20,424 bases of DNA from Phycisphaerae bacterium (GTDB lineage Bacteria > Planctomycetota > Phycisphaerae > UBA1845 > Fen-1342), in the NCBI GenBank assembly GCA_020058145.1, contig JAGVEP010000290.1, positions 1 through 20,424 on the forward strand, in the 5' to 3' direction. Positions 9,101 to 15,969 of this stretch are shown piece after piece (position 1 is the stretch's first letter; each line of letters opens with the position of its first letter). The notes beneath the pieces are model-generated. The model made no database searches and was not told where the DNA came from. It saw only the letters and a program-made list of their open reading frames with translations. The position numbers and the translations under genes were made by a program.

Positions 9101-9238
9101 GGTTTCCCCCGCGTGGAGGTAAAAGTCGCCCTCGCACTGTGCCAGTGCCACGTAGGCGAAGTACGTCATGCACCATACGACCGTTGCCGTTTGGCGCAAA
9201 CTGCGTCCACTCTTGCTGCAACCAGTGAAGATGCTCAT
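6179..9238 (-). CDS. secreted kelch-repeat/Ig/dockerin-type surface protein
   Basis: A protein of 1019 residues with a signal peptide (cleavage near VALAQC, residue 35). Residues 36-150 are a beta domain resembling pre-peptidase C-terminal domains. An Ig-like domain with DDGAGIDAAAGDGLYSGTF follows at 150-275. Two copies of a module starting GVDT(N/D)G(N/D) begin near 287 and 417. Calcium-loop repeats DCNGNGIPD and DCDFSGVPDEC lie at 530-562. Six kelch-like repeats of 47-49 residues occupy about 582-865, each with AYD, LFGG and W(E/K)W(D/N)G. An Ig domain spans 866-957. The end (958-1019) has two dockerin-like repeats, MDCNGSLDFDDIN and DINGDGLVDFDDIN. Such ends are common on planctomycete secreted proteins and are thought to serve anchoring or assembly. 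The ATG at 9238 has AAGGAG 7 nt upstream and overlaps the previous gene's TGA (ATGA), which implies translational coupling. Confidence 0.9.
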   Translation of the reverse strand: MSIFTGCSKSGRSLRQTATVVWCMTYFAYVALAQCEGDFYLHAGETRFARLAPDVLSAQAPFQVDDADHVVVRISALVQELGTWIVGPAGQVVDEQTIIGYGGNFASFTGSDAGAGLFALPCDEPGVHRVYRFPSLGAGTYTVHVQVASPPPEDTAVLIELSSDSVTGAALLVTQSVLTLGTPAVLVAVIFDGTTPVSGASVQAWVRPPVGETVLTTLVDDGAGIDAAAGDGLYSGTFGADEVGDYAAVAEIAGATSGGTPFSRMATTSVKVVPVHATFTGTFTDAGVDTNGNGLFERVRLSAQVNVVTAGRYIFLARLRSGPPPGNEADAIMTGYGTADLGVGNGTVSSHFEAPAFLAANLDTAWYLAEAELVYVGLDGAEPAATIVNANYGTQVYHVSQFEHPPIRLTGQNNDRGVDTDGDTRFDLLRVRVGVQADTSGSYCWAARLVDRCGGHFQFVSGEQELLAGVPTQLVLEFNGRTIGRRGIDGPYELVDFAVYGPGGALNESHPLSTAPYSAQLFEEYQPFVDCNGNGIPDACDLLPGQPIQSADCDFSGVPDECQHSPGTTNDRVCWQSASSSGPAARYYHALAYDGQRSVAVLFGGFGAGYYADTWEWDGGTWHDRAVSGPSSRRSHAMAYDAARHETILFGGERSGGALSYETWKWNGTGWALAATTGPTRPLAPAMSYDAARQVIVLFGGQQSYQNVSRETWEWNGNAWSLRSQTGPGPRAWAAMAYDTQRHVTVLFGGNYNGTMLGDTWEWDGSTWTDRTSAGPSARYGHAMAYEGLRGAALMFGGTDATGQKADCWAWNGTAWTQLAGTAPPARMGHAMAYDSQAARSVLFGGWALSVPDGVYFGDTWKCGPGLRIVQEPTDITVSVGAAAQFAVQIDWCAGNATYQWWQDDHTICDNDRRTGVHANTLNISPVRFSDAGDYRVTVYAGDSYVTTVPVTLTVRGGGDMDCNGSLDFDDINPFVFAVSDPAGYEATFPNCNLLNGDINGDGLVDFDDINLFVALLSG
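6644..7495 (-). repeat. six in-gene kelch-like repeats
   Basis: About 140-147 bp units encode the six kelch-like blades. The conserved parts are the stretches encoding HAMAYD, VLFGG and TWEWDG, and near-identical short DNA blocks recur around the CCATGGC sites in the AMAYD codons. Six units are enough to close one beta-propeller. Confidence 0.8.
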
Positions 9239-10026
9239 CCCTGATCTCCTTCCCCCGGGTTCGTCTCGATGATGAGAACCTCCGCGCCGTCAGAATCTGC
9301 GTAGACGATGAATCGTTCGTCGGGTGACCAGCGGGGCGTCAGACCCTGCTGCTGCCTCGTCGTCCAGGGAAGCGGCACGGATGTGCCCAACGGTCGACCA
9401 TTCGCGGTGCTGAAAACTTGGTGGTAATGCGTGCCAGCCGAGTGTGGTCCTCGCCCCCCAAGAAATGAGAGACCTTCATCAATCCGACCATCGGCGGAGA
9501 GAACCGCCACATACCGGAGCGAGCAAGACGGCACGACCCGAAGGACATGTTTGCCTGCCGCCGCCACCGGCTGCTTCCGATACGTCAGCGTGTGTCCGCG
9601 GGTGTCAAACTCGAACGGCCCCGGTTGTGATGCAGTGGGCGATCGCACGCTGGGCTCGTCGCAGTTGTGCGACGCGCTGCCGACAGCGTCCCAGGCATCC
9701 GGCGCCAATTCCTGAAGTGCGGCCGCACCGCACGTGTATCCATACGTGGGACGCCCATCAGCGAACGGCGCGGGGTTACCTGATAGACCGCCACCGCTGC
9801 CGAACGCCGCTTCTGATCTGATACGCCGAAGCAAGAGGTCGGCCTGGCCGGGTCGCCCGGCGCGCAGCAGCAACACCTCGCCCCCGGCCCAACCGGGAGT
9901 CTTCAGCGGGACGGGCGGACGGAGGGGTGGGGGGCGCCGATCACAAGCAGGCATGGCAATCGCGCCGAACACAACCAACGCGCTGAGTTCGACCCGACGG
10001 AACTGGTGTCGATCGAGAGCCCTCAT
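9235..10026 (-). CDS. probable lipoprotein with TolB/WD40-like C terminus
   Basis: A protein of 263 residues from the ATG at 10026; a GTG directly before it is an alternative. The N terminus (RALDRHQFRR, then hydrophobic LSALVVFGAIAMPAC) is a signal peptide that ends in Cys28, so lipidation is possible, though the -3 Met makes a weak lipobox. A proline-rich spacer follows. The C terminus contains TPRWSPDERFIVYADSDG, the standard blade motif of TolB/WD40-like propellers; only one blade is clear. I do not recognise the rest, including four cysteines near residues 98-183. It sits between the lipase gene (10 bp or less) and the dockerin gene (ATGA overlap), so it is probably made and exported with them. 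Function unknown. Confidence 0.75.
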   Translation of the reverse strand: MRALDRHQFRRVELSALVVFGAIAMPACDRRPPPLRPPVPLKTPGWAGGEVLLLRAGRPGQADLLLRRIRSEAAFGSGGGLSGNPAPFADGRPTYGYTCGAAALQELAPDAWDAVGSASHNCDEPSVRSPTASQPGPFEFDTRGHTLTYRKQPVAAAGKHVLRVVPSCSLRYVAVLSADGRIDEGLSFLGGRGPHSAGTHYHQVFSTANGRPLGTSVPLPWTTRQQQGLTPRWSPDERFIVYADSDGAEVLIIETNPGEGDQG

Positions 10027-10036
10027 CACCCTTGGC

Positions 10037-11707
10037 TCACTTCAGATCACCCGTCTGCTGTTCCACACTGACGAGCCACGGCGCCACTTGCTTAGCGGAG
10101 AAGCTGTCTGCTACGCTCGCGTGGTTGCGTCCCCGCGTAGCGGGCGGCTGGCTCCCGCTGAACACCAGTTTTCTCTCCAGAGGCACCAAAGACGCAAAAC
10201 CTCCCAGTCCAAGACCGCTGTGCGCGGTCACCATGCAGTCATTCGGAAACGGTCCGCCGGTTACGGCTGTCAGCGTAGTGATGATCAGCCGTGGGTCCGG
10301 TTCATAGGGCTCAAACGAAACTCGGACGGCGGTAGTATTGCGCAGGGTACGATACATCGTGTTGAGAATGCTCTCGGCCAGCCAACTCTGGTAGTTGTAG
10401 ATGAACGCGAGCTCGTCGCTCTCCCACGTCATCTCCCAGTACTCGGCGTCCTGGTTGATCGTGAAACTGCCGTCCCGATCGGCGTCCGCGGCGACAGTTC
10501 CGTAGGCAGTGGCAGCCGCCACACGCGCAAGAGCTGGCACGTTACTTGCGTTGAAATTCGCACAGACGGCGGTCTGAAGGTCTCGGTTACCCGGGTTGGT
10601 TCCCATCAAGGCCGCGAGCGCATTTGTCATGCCGGGGAACCCGGAGAAATGCACGTCGGCGGCGATCTTTGCCACAATGCTGCGCTTCTCGAGCACATCC
10701 GCGCCCACGCTCCCGTTGTGCGGCGTACTGAGCGTGGTCAGCGAAAGCACCTTGAAGTCGGCGTCGTGTTGAGGCTGAAACAGCGCGAGGTACTCCCGCG
10801 TGTCCAAACCGCCCTTGCTATGCGCAACCAGATGGACGCTATCAGCCCCAAAACTGCTTACTGTCGGCGGGAGCAGGCCATTCAGCTCGCGCGCGTTGGC
10901 TGCGCGCGGCGCGCAGCCGGGGCTGGGGTTGCTGGGATCACCTCTCGCCAGATTTATCGAATGGTCGTACACGCCGAGGTGTTCATCCAGCAGCCCCAGT
11001 GTGAATAACTGGCGCGAGAAGAACTCCCCGGTCGAACCGTTGCCGTGAATCAAGACTATCGGCGACATGCACTTAATTGCCAGCGACACCCACTCGATCT
11101 GGAGGGACCAGATGTTACACCCCAACACGTCTACGTCGATCCGAATCACGTTGGTCGCCGGCGTCGGCGCGTTTCCGCCGCTTCCAGGCTGGCTCGGAAA
11201 CTTGACCTTGCCGAGCGGAATGAGAAATGAGTTTTCGTGCCACTCGTTGTGCGGGCCCGTTAGAAACTCCCCGTTCCCGGGGTGCAGTGTGCTTACGGCC
11301 GCCCCGTTGAAGTAGACGCGGTCGCGGGCGCAACATGGCCACTGTGGTTGGAGGCCCTCCTCATCATCCACATCCCACGCCATGAGCCTGAGATCTGCGT
11401 ATGGGGACAGGAGGCCGGCCTGAATGAGCTGCGCCGCGTTCTCCAGCGTTCCGTCCGACTTGGTCGGCCCCAGATAGCGCGTCGTCGGTAGCTCGATGAA
11501 GAGCGGGCCATAAGCGCCGTACCAGAGCACGTCGAGCCCGGGGCCCTGATCGGCGACAAACGTTCGATCATCCGCCTTGGGCGCCGGCGGTCCTTTCCCC
11601 GGCGGTGGATGGTCCGGCTCGCCGTCCGCCACGCCGCGGGTCGCGAAAAGTGCGCACACGACGATCCCACACACTCGCCCGATATCCCACCGATGATTGC
11701 CGCACAT
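10037..11707 (-). CDS. secreted lipase-like alpha/beta hydrolase
   Basis: A protein of 556 residues from the ATG at 11707, chosen because GGAGG lies 6 nt upstream and a signal peptide follows at once (core GIVVCALFATRGVADG). A proline-rich spacer and a beta domain of about 150 residues of unknown type precede the hydrolase. Motifs in order are PIVLIHGNGSTGEFF (oxyanion-hole region, near 216), HLVAHSKGGLDTREYL with nucleophile Ser297, STPHNGS (near 327), FPNDCMVTAHSG (likely acid Asp490) and RNHASVADS (likely His529). The order and the NDxxV and H motifs recall secreted bacterial triacylglycerol lipases; the substrate is not known. There is no dockerin. It is the first gene of a likely three-gene operon and has its own strong promoter-like site. 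Confidence 0.85.
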   Translation of the reverse strand: MCGNHRWDIGRVCGIVVCALFATRGVADGEPDHPPPGKGPPAPKADDRTFVADQGPGLDVLWYGAYGPLFIELPTTRYLGPTKSDGTLENAAQLIQAGLLSPYADLRLMAWDVDDEEGLQPQWPCCARDRVYFNGAAVSTLHPGNGEFLTGPHNEWHENSFLIPLGKVKFPSQPGSGGNAPTPATNVIRIDVDVLGCNIWSLQIEWVSLAIKCMSPIVLIHGNGSTGEFFSRQLFTLGLLDEHLGVYDHSINLARGDPSNPSPGCAPRAANARELNGLLPPTVSSFGADSVHLVAHSKGGLDTREYLALFQPQHDADFKVLSLTTLSTPHNGSVGADVLEKRSIVAKIAADVHFSGFPGMTNALAALMGTNPGNRDLQTAVCANFNASNVPALARVAAATAYGTVAADADRDGSFTINQDAEYWEMTWESDELAFIYNYQSWLAESILNTMYRTLRNTTAVRVSFEPYEPDPRLIITTLTAVTGGPFPNDCMVTAHSGLGLGGFASLVPLERKLVFSGSQPPATRGRNHASVADSFSAKQVAPWLVSVEQQTGDLK

Positions 11708-11713
11708 CTGCAA

Positions 11714-11718
11714 CCTCC
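11714..11718 (-). promoter_or_regulatory. ribosome binding site fixing the lipase start
   Basis: GGAGG on the minus strand, 6 nt before the ATG at 11707. The frame is open for 32 codons further upstream, but that part would precede the signal peptide and overlap the promoter. Confidence 0.7.
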
Positions 11719-11762
11719 GTAGACCCTTACGTCGGTCATTATCCTGGCGACCAACCGGCTGG

Positions 11763-11790
11763 ATTATGGGAACGCGAGACGTGCCGTCAA
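11763..11790 (-). promoter_or_regulatory. sigma70-like promoter of the lipase/lipoprotein/dockerin operon
   Basis: On the minus strand TTGACG (11785-11790), 16 bp, then CATAAT (11763-11768); each box matches five of six bases. The expected transcript start is near 11756, giving a leader of about 50 nt. It lies directly behind the terminator of the sigma-factor gene. Confidence 0.6.
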
Positions 11791-11828
11791 GGGCCCCCGT
11801 CACATATCATCGTGGAGAAACAAGAAAA

Positions 11829-11850
11829 GGGCCGCGCTGCTGCGCGGCCC
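11829..11850 (-). terminator. intrinsic terminator of the sigma-factor gene
   Basis: A perfect 9-bp GC stem (GGGCCGCGC / GCGCGGCCC) with a 4-nt loop. On the minus strand it is followed by TTTTCTTG. It starts 36 bp after the sigma-factor stop. The transcript just before it is C-rich with an 8-C run (11863-11870). Confidence 0.8.
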
Positions 11851-11886
11851 CGCGTGGGAGGAGGGGGGGGAGGTACAGGACTGGGT

Positions 11887-12651
11887 TTAGGCGACGAGGT
11901 CGCAGGTCGTGTCCGCGAACCGTGCGCGGAGCTGGTCGACGATTTCCGCGTGCCGTTGGCACACGCGGGATTCGCTCACCCCGAGGACCGACCCAATCGC
12001 CGCCATGGTCAGCTTTTCGTAGTAATACAACGTCAGGATCAAGCGATCCTGTTCCTTGAGGCCGCGTGTGACGTATTCGCGGATCAGTTCGCGCTCGGTA
12101 TGAACGGTCGGACCGGGGTTGGGATCGACAGGCACCAGTACAGACATGCGTGGGTCCTCGTGGCGATCACTCCCGGCCTCCAGCGAGACGCAGTGCGATG
12201 CGGACACCGTCTTTTTCATCCGAATGAACTTCGAGACCGGCATATCCATTCGGCGGGCCAGCTCAACGGAGTTGGGCAGCCGCCCCAATTCGGCCTGAAA
12301 ACGCTCCTCGGTGCGGTTCAGCGTGCGCTCGAAATTGCGGCCCGAGCGGCCGAGGGGGTCAATCTCGCGCTGCCAATCCCGAATCGCCCCGATGATGCGT
12401 TGCCGGCAGTAGGTCTCGAATTTCACGCCCCGCCCTGGATCGAAGGACCCGACGGCCCCGATCAGGCCGTCAAAGCCGGCACTGGCGAGCTCGTCGGCCG
12501 TGACCCGCGGCCAAAGGCGCCGGGCGAGAATCTCGGCGATCTTGTGGACCAGGGGAACGTACAGTTCTACGAGACGGTTGCGCGCATCGACCGAGCGGGT
12601 CGTGTGGTAGTTCGCCCACAGGGACACGACTCGATCCTGGTTGGTTTTCAT
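11887..12651 (-). CDS. RNA polymerase sigma factor, FliA/WhiG type
   Basis: A protein of 254 residues, the usual length for this sigma subgroup. Region 2 is at about residues 23-97, with ELASAGFDGLIGAVGSFDPGRG (core binding) and FETYCRQRIIGAIRDWQRE (-10 recognition). Region 3 spans 102-150, with RLPNSVELARRMDM. Region 4 spans 186-246, with YYYEKLTMAAIGSVLGVSESRVCQRH, the -35 helix-turn-helix. The RIRGAIRD-like segment followed by a short region 3 is characteristic of FliA/WhiG/SigB-like factors rather than of housekeeping or ECF sigmas. Whether it drives flagellar genes is unknown; none are nearby. AAGGAG and GGGAG precede the ATG by 11 and 3 nt. A clear terminator follows, so it is probably a single-gene transcript. 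Confidence 0.92.
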   Translation of the reverse strand: MKTNQDRVVSLWANYHTTRSVDARNRLVELYVPLVHKIAEILARRLWPRVTADELASAGFDGLIGAVGSFDPGRGVKFETYCRQRIIGAIRDWQREIDPLGRSGRNFERTLNRTEERFQAELGRLPNSVELARRMDMPVSKFIRMKKTVSASHCVSLEAGSDRHEDPRMSVLVPVDPNPGPTVHTERELIREYVTRGLKEQDRLILTLYYYEKLTMAAIGSVLGVSESRVCQRHAEIVDQLRARFADTTCDLVA

Positions 12652-12998
12652 GGGCTCCCAGGCTCCTTACTACACCCACGCGGTGTCGATCAAGCTCCGG
12701 CCAGGCGGAACGCTGCACGCTTCGAGCGACTTGAGTGCCTACTTCCTCTAAGGTGACGTGCCTGCTATCGAGCCGCCAGTGCTTTAATCTTGACACAAAA
12801 TATGACCGTGACCGCGCACGTATATTAACTATTTTCACATTCTAGGTTGCCAAATACGTAACATAGGGTAACAAAGTGGTTTAGGAAGAATAGAATTTCC
12901 GCCAAACCGGCTGCAATGGTTGCACCGGCGCATAAGACGCCTATCCGTCTCTCAATCCCCTCGTGCCCCGTTGCCCGCCACGCGTGCCGCAATTCCGC
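12652..12998. other. gene-free region with AT-rich core upstream of the sigma-factor gene
   Basis: No coding frame is convincing in these 347 bp. The middle (about 12780-12900) is far richer in A and T than anything else here and must hold the sigma gene's promoter. The best minus-strand match I can find is TTGGCA (12846-12851), 18 bp, then GTTAAT, which is weak. GTAACA occurs twice, 10 bp apart, near 12857-12873. The plus strand has a TTGACA at 12790, but the next TATATT is 25 bp away, which is too far. Confidence 0.5.
12907..12928 (-). terminator. possible terminator hairpin after the GH3 gene
   Basis: CCGG-C-TGCAA, loop TGG, TTGCA-CCGG: a 9-bp stem with one bulged C, 70 bp after the GH3 stop. 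The minus-strand tail is only TTTGG, so termination strength is doubtful. Confidence 0.3.
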
Positions 12999-14645
12999 TT
13001 ACGCCCCCAACGCCCGGTCATCAGCACCCGGCTCGGTGAACAGGCACGGACGCTTGTACTGCTCGGCGGTCGAGCGATGCTCGGCGAGCAGCCGTCGGTC
13101 CATCTCGGCGAAAGCGTTGCGATCCACCTGTCGGGTGCATAACAGCCCGAGGCGACTCGACTTCCGACGCGAGGCATACTCTTCGTTCTGCTCGCAAAGG
13201 GCGGCATCGATCTCGGTAGCCATAGACGCCGGCAGCTCGCATCCGCACGTGAGCCGGTAATATGGCGGATCGTCCCAGCACGGAGCGGCGATGAAATCGA
13301 ATTCCGGCGCTCCATCGGCCGCCACCACGGAACCGACCGCGGCGACGACCTGATTCTCCGTCAGTTTTTCACCGGCGACCGACGCGACTCGGCCAGCCCG
13401 ATGTAGGAATTCGACTACCGGGGTATCGCGCAGCCGCCCGTGAACCCGCACGACGTCGTCCAGCCGGTAGCGAACCAGCCCGCTGGTGTTCGTCAGCACC
13501 ACCACGTAGTCGTGCCCGATCTCGATTTCGTCGTAGGTAAGTGTTTGCGGCGCCGAGGCTTCCGCCTGGTTCAGCGGAATGAACTCGAACACGTTGGAGG
13601 TGACATCGAGCACGCCGGCGGGGGTGCCGTCTTCGAGGGGAATGCTCACCCGCCCTTCGCTGGCGAGGAGTCCGACGTCGCGCACGGGTGCCGGACCCCA
13701 CCAGTCGCCCAGTCGCTTTAGGTAATAACCCATGCTGCCGCCGGTCCAGCAGGCCAGGAACTCGATCCGCCAGTAGTCGCGTGGCCGGAGGGCGGCGTGC
13801 GCACTGCGGAGCAGCGTGAGCTCAGCGGCGCGCGTCGGGTTCGGGCGCAGACCGGTCGACAGAACGCCGCGCAGACCGGGATCGCTTACGATTCGACTGC
13901 TGAGCGTTCCATCGTGTACGTCGCGAATCAGGGCTTCACTTTCTTCGTCGGCGGTGCGGGCCATTTGGATCAGGGTTGCGGGGCTGGCCGTGATCGCGAA
14001 CGCGACATCGCGCACGATGCCAAGCCGCATGAGCGTGTAGTAGCGTGCCCGCGGCTCGTCGAGATAGGCGATTTCAGGCCGCCCCACATAGAAACGGCGT
14101 ACGATCGACTTCTGCGTGCGGGCGAGCAGCCCGGTGATGGCGCCGCAGGGGATGCCGCAGGCTGTTCGACCGGCATCTTCGCGGGCGCTGGATTGCAGGA
14201 TCGCCCGCAAAATGGCCCGCGGATGATCGGTCAGCATTTTCAGGCCGAAAATATTCCACCCGCGGCGATAGTCAGCGACGAACGCGGGCGTGACGGGGAT
14301 GCGCTTGGGCTGCGCCGTGGTGCCGCTGCTGGTGGCCAGCATCAGGACGCGCGTGCCGGCCGAGAACAGCGCCCGCGTATCGCCAGCGCACACGCGGTCA
14401 ATGTAGGGCCGGTAATCCTCGTAAGTCATCAGCGGCACGGCGCGGCGTAAGTCCGCGACGGTGCGGACGTTGCGCAAGCCATGCCGGCGGCCGAAGTCAC
14501 TGACTGTCACCAGGCTGAGGACTCGCCGGAGTACGCGCGTCTGCTCGGCTTCGACGTGGCCCATGGCGTGGACGAAGCGACCATAAACGCGCTGCGCGTG
14601 GAGGTACGCGAGCCGTGCAGCCAGGTGCTCAAAAAGCGTCGGCAT
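12999..14645 (-). CDS. GH3-family adenylase (acyl-amido synthetase-like)
   Basis: A protein of 548 residues that matches the GH3 family along its length. The early segment VSDFGRRHGLRNV and PLMTYEDYRPYI are typical. The ATP-binding motif is TSSGTTAQPKRIPVT (SSGTT at 106-110). Further motifs are ACWTGGSMGYYL (about 298-309), LLASEG.VSIPLE (327-337), LVRYRLDDVVRV (390-401) and GEKLTE (425-430). Plant GH3 enzymes adenylate a hormone carboxylate and join it to an amino acid; bacterial substrates are largely unknown. All core ATP-site motifs are intact, so the protein is probably active. It lacks a signal peptide and should be cytosolic. The start is uncertain: ATG 14645 is preferred because the promoter-like site at 14690 would put the alternative GTG (14675) almost at the transcript start. 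The upstream neighbour is a membrane hydrolase, 68 bp away. Confidence 0.88.
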   Translation of the reverse strand: MPTLFEHLAARLAYLHAQRVYGRFVHAMGHVEAEQTRVLRRVLSLVTVSDFGRRHGLRNVRTVADLRRAVPLMTYEDYRPYIDRVCAGDTRALFSAGTRVLMLATSSGTTAQPKRIPVTPAFVADYRRGWNIFGLKMLTDHPRAILRAILQSSAREDAGRTACGIPCGAITGLLARTQKSIVRRFYVGRPEIAYLDEPRARYYTLMRLGIVRDVAFAITASPATLIQMARTADEESEALIRDVHDGTLSSRIVSDPGLRGVLSTGLRPNPTRAAELTLLRSAHAALRPRDYWRIEFLACWTGGSMGYYLKRLGDWWGPAPVRDVGLLASEGRVSIPLEDGTPAGVLDVTSNVFEFIPLNQAEASAPQTLTYDEIEIGHDYVVVLTNTSGLVRYRLDDVVRVHGRLRDTPVVEFLHRAGRVASVAGEKLTENQVVAAVGSVVAADGAPEFDFIAAPCWDDPPYYRLTCGCELPASMATEIDAALCEQNEEYASRRKSSRLGLLCTRQVDRNAFAEMDRRLLAEHRSTAEQYKRPCLFTEPGADDRALGA

Positions 14646-14689
14646 GGCGGGTGACTCACCGCTTCCTGCGGACACACAGTCCGCGCGGC

Positions 14690-14717
14690 ATCATAACCGC
14701 GATCTCAAATTCGTCAG
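14690..14717 (-). promoter_or_regulatory. possible promoter of the GH3 gene
   Basis: On the minus strand CTGACG (14712-14717), 16 bp, then TATGAT (14690-14695), matching four and five of six bases. It overlaps the stop of the hydrolase gene, so GH3 could be transcribed separately or with it. Confidence 0.35.
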
Positions 14718-15817
14718 CCGGTGGCGCGCAAACGCAGAATGGGGGCGGTGGCATCGTCGGGCGAGGGCGTCGGGGTGGGAAGTGTAGCGCTCGCCGCGGG
14801 CGCGGACAGCAGCGCCGGGCGGGCGAGGTGGCGGTGGAAGAAGCCGATCGTCAGCCGGGCGTAGAACTCCGGATGGAGAATCACGGCTTGGTTGTGCCGG
14901 GCGCCGGGCGCGATCCACAGCGACTTCGGCTGCGGCGCGAGGGCGTACAATCTGCGGCTTTGCTCCACCGGCAGATACGAGTCCTTCGCGCCGTGAATGA
15001 ACAGCATCGGGCGTGGCGTCAGCCGACGGATGGCCTTGCGCACCGATGGAAAGCGGCATTTGAACTCACGGCGGGCGAAGTGCATCATCGACCAGCGCAG
15101 AAACCGCCAGAAGGTCGGCGGATGGTTCTCGTAGACGAAGCGCACGCGGGCAAAAATGTACGCCCAGCGCTTCATGAAATGTTCGATGGTGGTATCCGTA
15201 CTGTAGGCTCCGTCGGAGACGAGCGCCCGGATGTGGGAGTTTTCCAGCGCGACCAGAATGGCAGCACACGCGCCGCGCGAAATCCCGAACGCGCCGAATT
15301 CGACCGGGTAGCCGTGTTCTTCGAGCCACCGCTCGGCGTAGGCCGTCGCGCCGCGCATATCGTCCAGGTCGCGATCGGTGACCCATTGCCGCGGGGTATA
15401 ACTGGGCGAACACTCGGATTGGCCGTGCCCGCGAAAGTCGAAGGTGAGGATGTCGTAGCCCGCCGCTTGGAGCGGACGGCAGTAACGCGCGCACGAGTAC
15501 ATGTCCGCACAGAACTCGTGCGCAAAAACGACCAGGCCGCGCCGTGGCGCGTCGGGGTTGGCCCGGATGAGCAGGCCCTGCAGCGGCAAGCCATCGTAGG
15601 CGGGAAAGCCGACCGGCTCGCCGCACGGCCGCTCAAAATCCAGCGGATTCCGGGACATGGGCGGCTTGGTCGTGCGCATGATGTTCAGCGAAATGCGCAC
15701 GTACTTCATCAGTACGATCATCGGGACCACGACCAGAGTGATGATCGTGAACGCGATGGCGGCCATAGCCCAGTTGCGGGCGAGCGCGTCAACAGCCGAC
15801 CAGGCAAACAGCAGCAC
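14714..15817 (-). CDS. membrane-anchored alpha/beta hydrolase
   Basis: A protein of 367 residues from a GTG at 15817, selected because GGAG lies 6 nt upstream. The next option, ATG 15766, has no such site, and a TTG at 15937 would add a non-conserved 40-residue tail. One long hydrophobic segment (about 18-36) anchors the N terminus. The hydrolase core follows: LVVFAHEFCADM (oxyanion region), TFDFRGHGQSE, FGAFGISRGACAA with nucleophile Ser180, FIHGAKDSYLP with Asp279, and ARHNQ with His308. This is a complete catalytic triad of the family often named after BEM46 or dienelactone hydrolase. The substrate is unknown. A proline- and threonine-rich tail ends the protein. The GH3 adenylase follows on the same strand. 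Confidence 0.85.
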   Translation of the reverse strand: MLLFAWSAVDALARNWAMAAIAFTIITLVVVPMIVLMKYVRISLNIMRTTKPPMSRNPLDFERPCGEPVGFPAYDGLPLQGLLIRANPDAPRRGLVVFAHEFCADMYSCARYCRPLQAAGYDILTFDFRGHGQSECSPSYTPRQWVTDRDLDDMRGATAYAERWLEEHGYPVEFGAFGISRGACAAILVALENSHIRALVSDGAYSTDTTIEHFMKRWAYIFARVRFVYENHPPTFWRFLRWSMMHFARREFKCRFPSVRKAIRRLTPRPMLFIHGAKDSYLPVEQSRRLYALAPQPKSLWIAPGARHNQAVILHPEFYARLTIGFFHRHLARPALLSAPAASATLPTPTPSPDDATAPILRLRATG

Positions 15818-15823
15818 GCGTGT

Positions 15824-15827
15824 CTCC
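15824..15827 (-). promoter_or_regulatory. ribosome binding site selecting the GTG start of the hydrolase
   Basis: GGAG on the minus strand, 6 nt before the GTG at 15817. Neither the TTG at 15937 nor the ATG at 15766 has a comparable site. Confidence 0.5.
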
Positions 15828-15969
15828 GGGGTTGGTCGTTTCGGCCGCCAGGCTGCGGTCGGGGAAAAGCCGGACCGCTTCAGACAGGGATACCGGCCGC
15901 GCCGCCAGTAGTCGAACGCGTGGGATCGTAGCGGCAACGTGCACCCGCGTCCACGGGGCCGCCGCCGGT

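Noticed and set aside
7472..9244. Long open frame on the plus strand opposite the dockerin gene
   Set aside because: It mirrors the minus-strand gene, which has clear domains, a signal peptide and a ribosome binding site. The plus-strand protein has no recognisable motif. The long plus-strand frames opposite the C39-DUF1573 and hydrolase genes were rejected for the same reason.
12752..12796. Sigma28-type promoter upstream of the FliA-like gene (TAAAG and CGATAG on the minus strand)
   Set aside because: The boxes are 12 bp apart, several bases short of the spacing FliA-type promoters need.
12790..12826. Plus-strand TTGACA and TATATT pair
   Set aside because: The spacing is 25 bp and no plus-strand gene follows.
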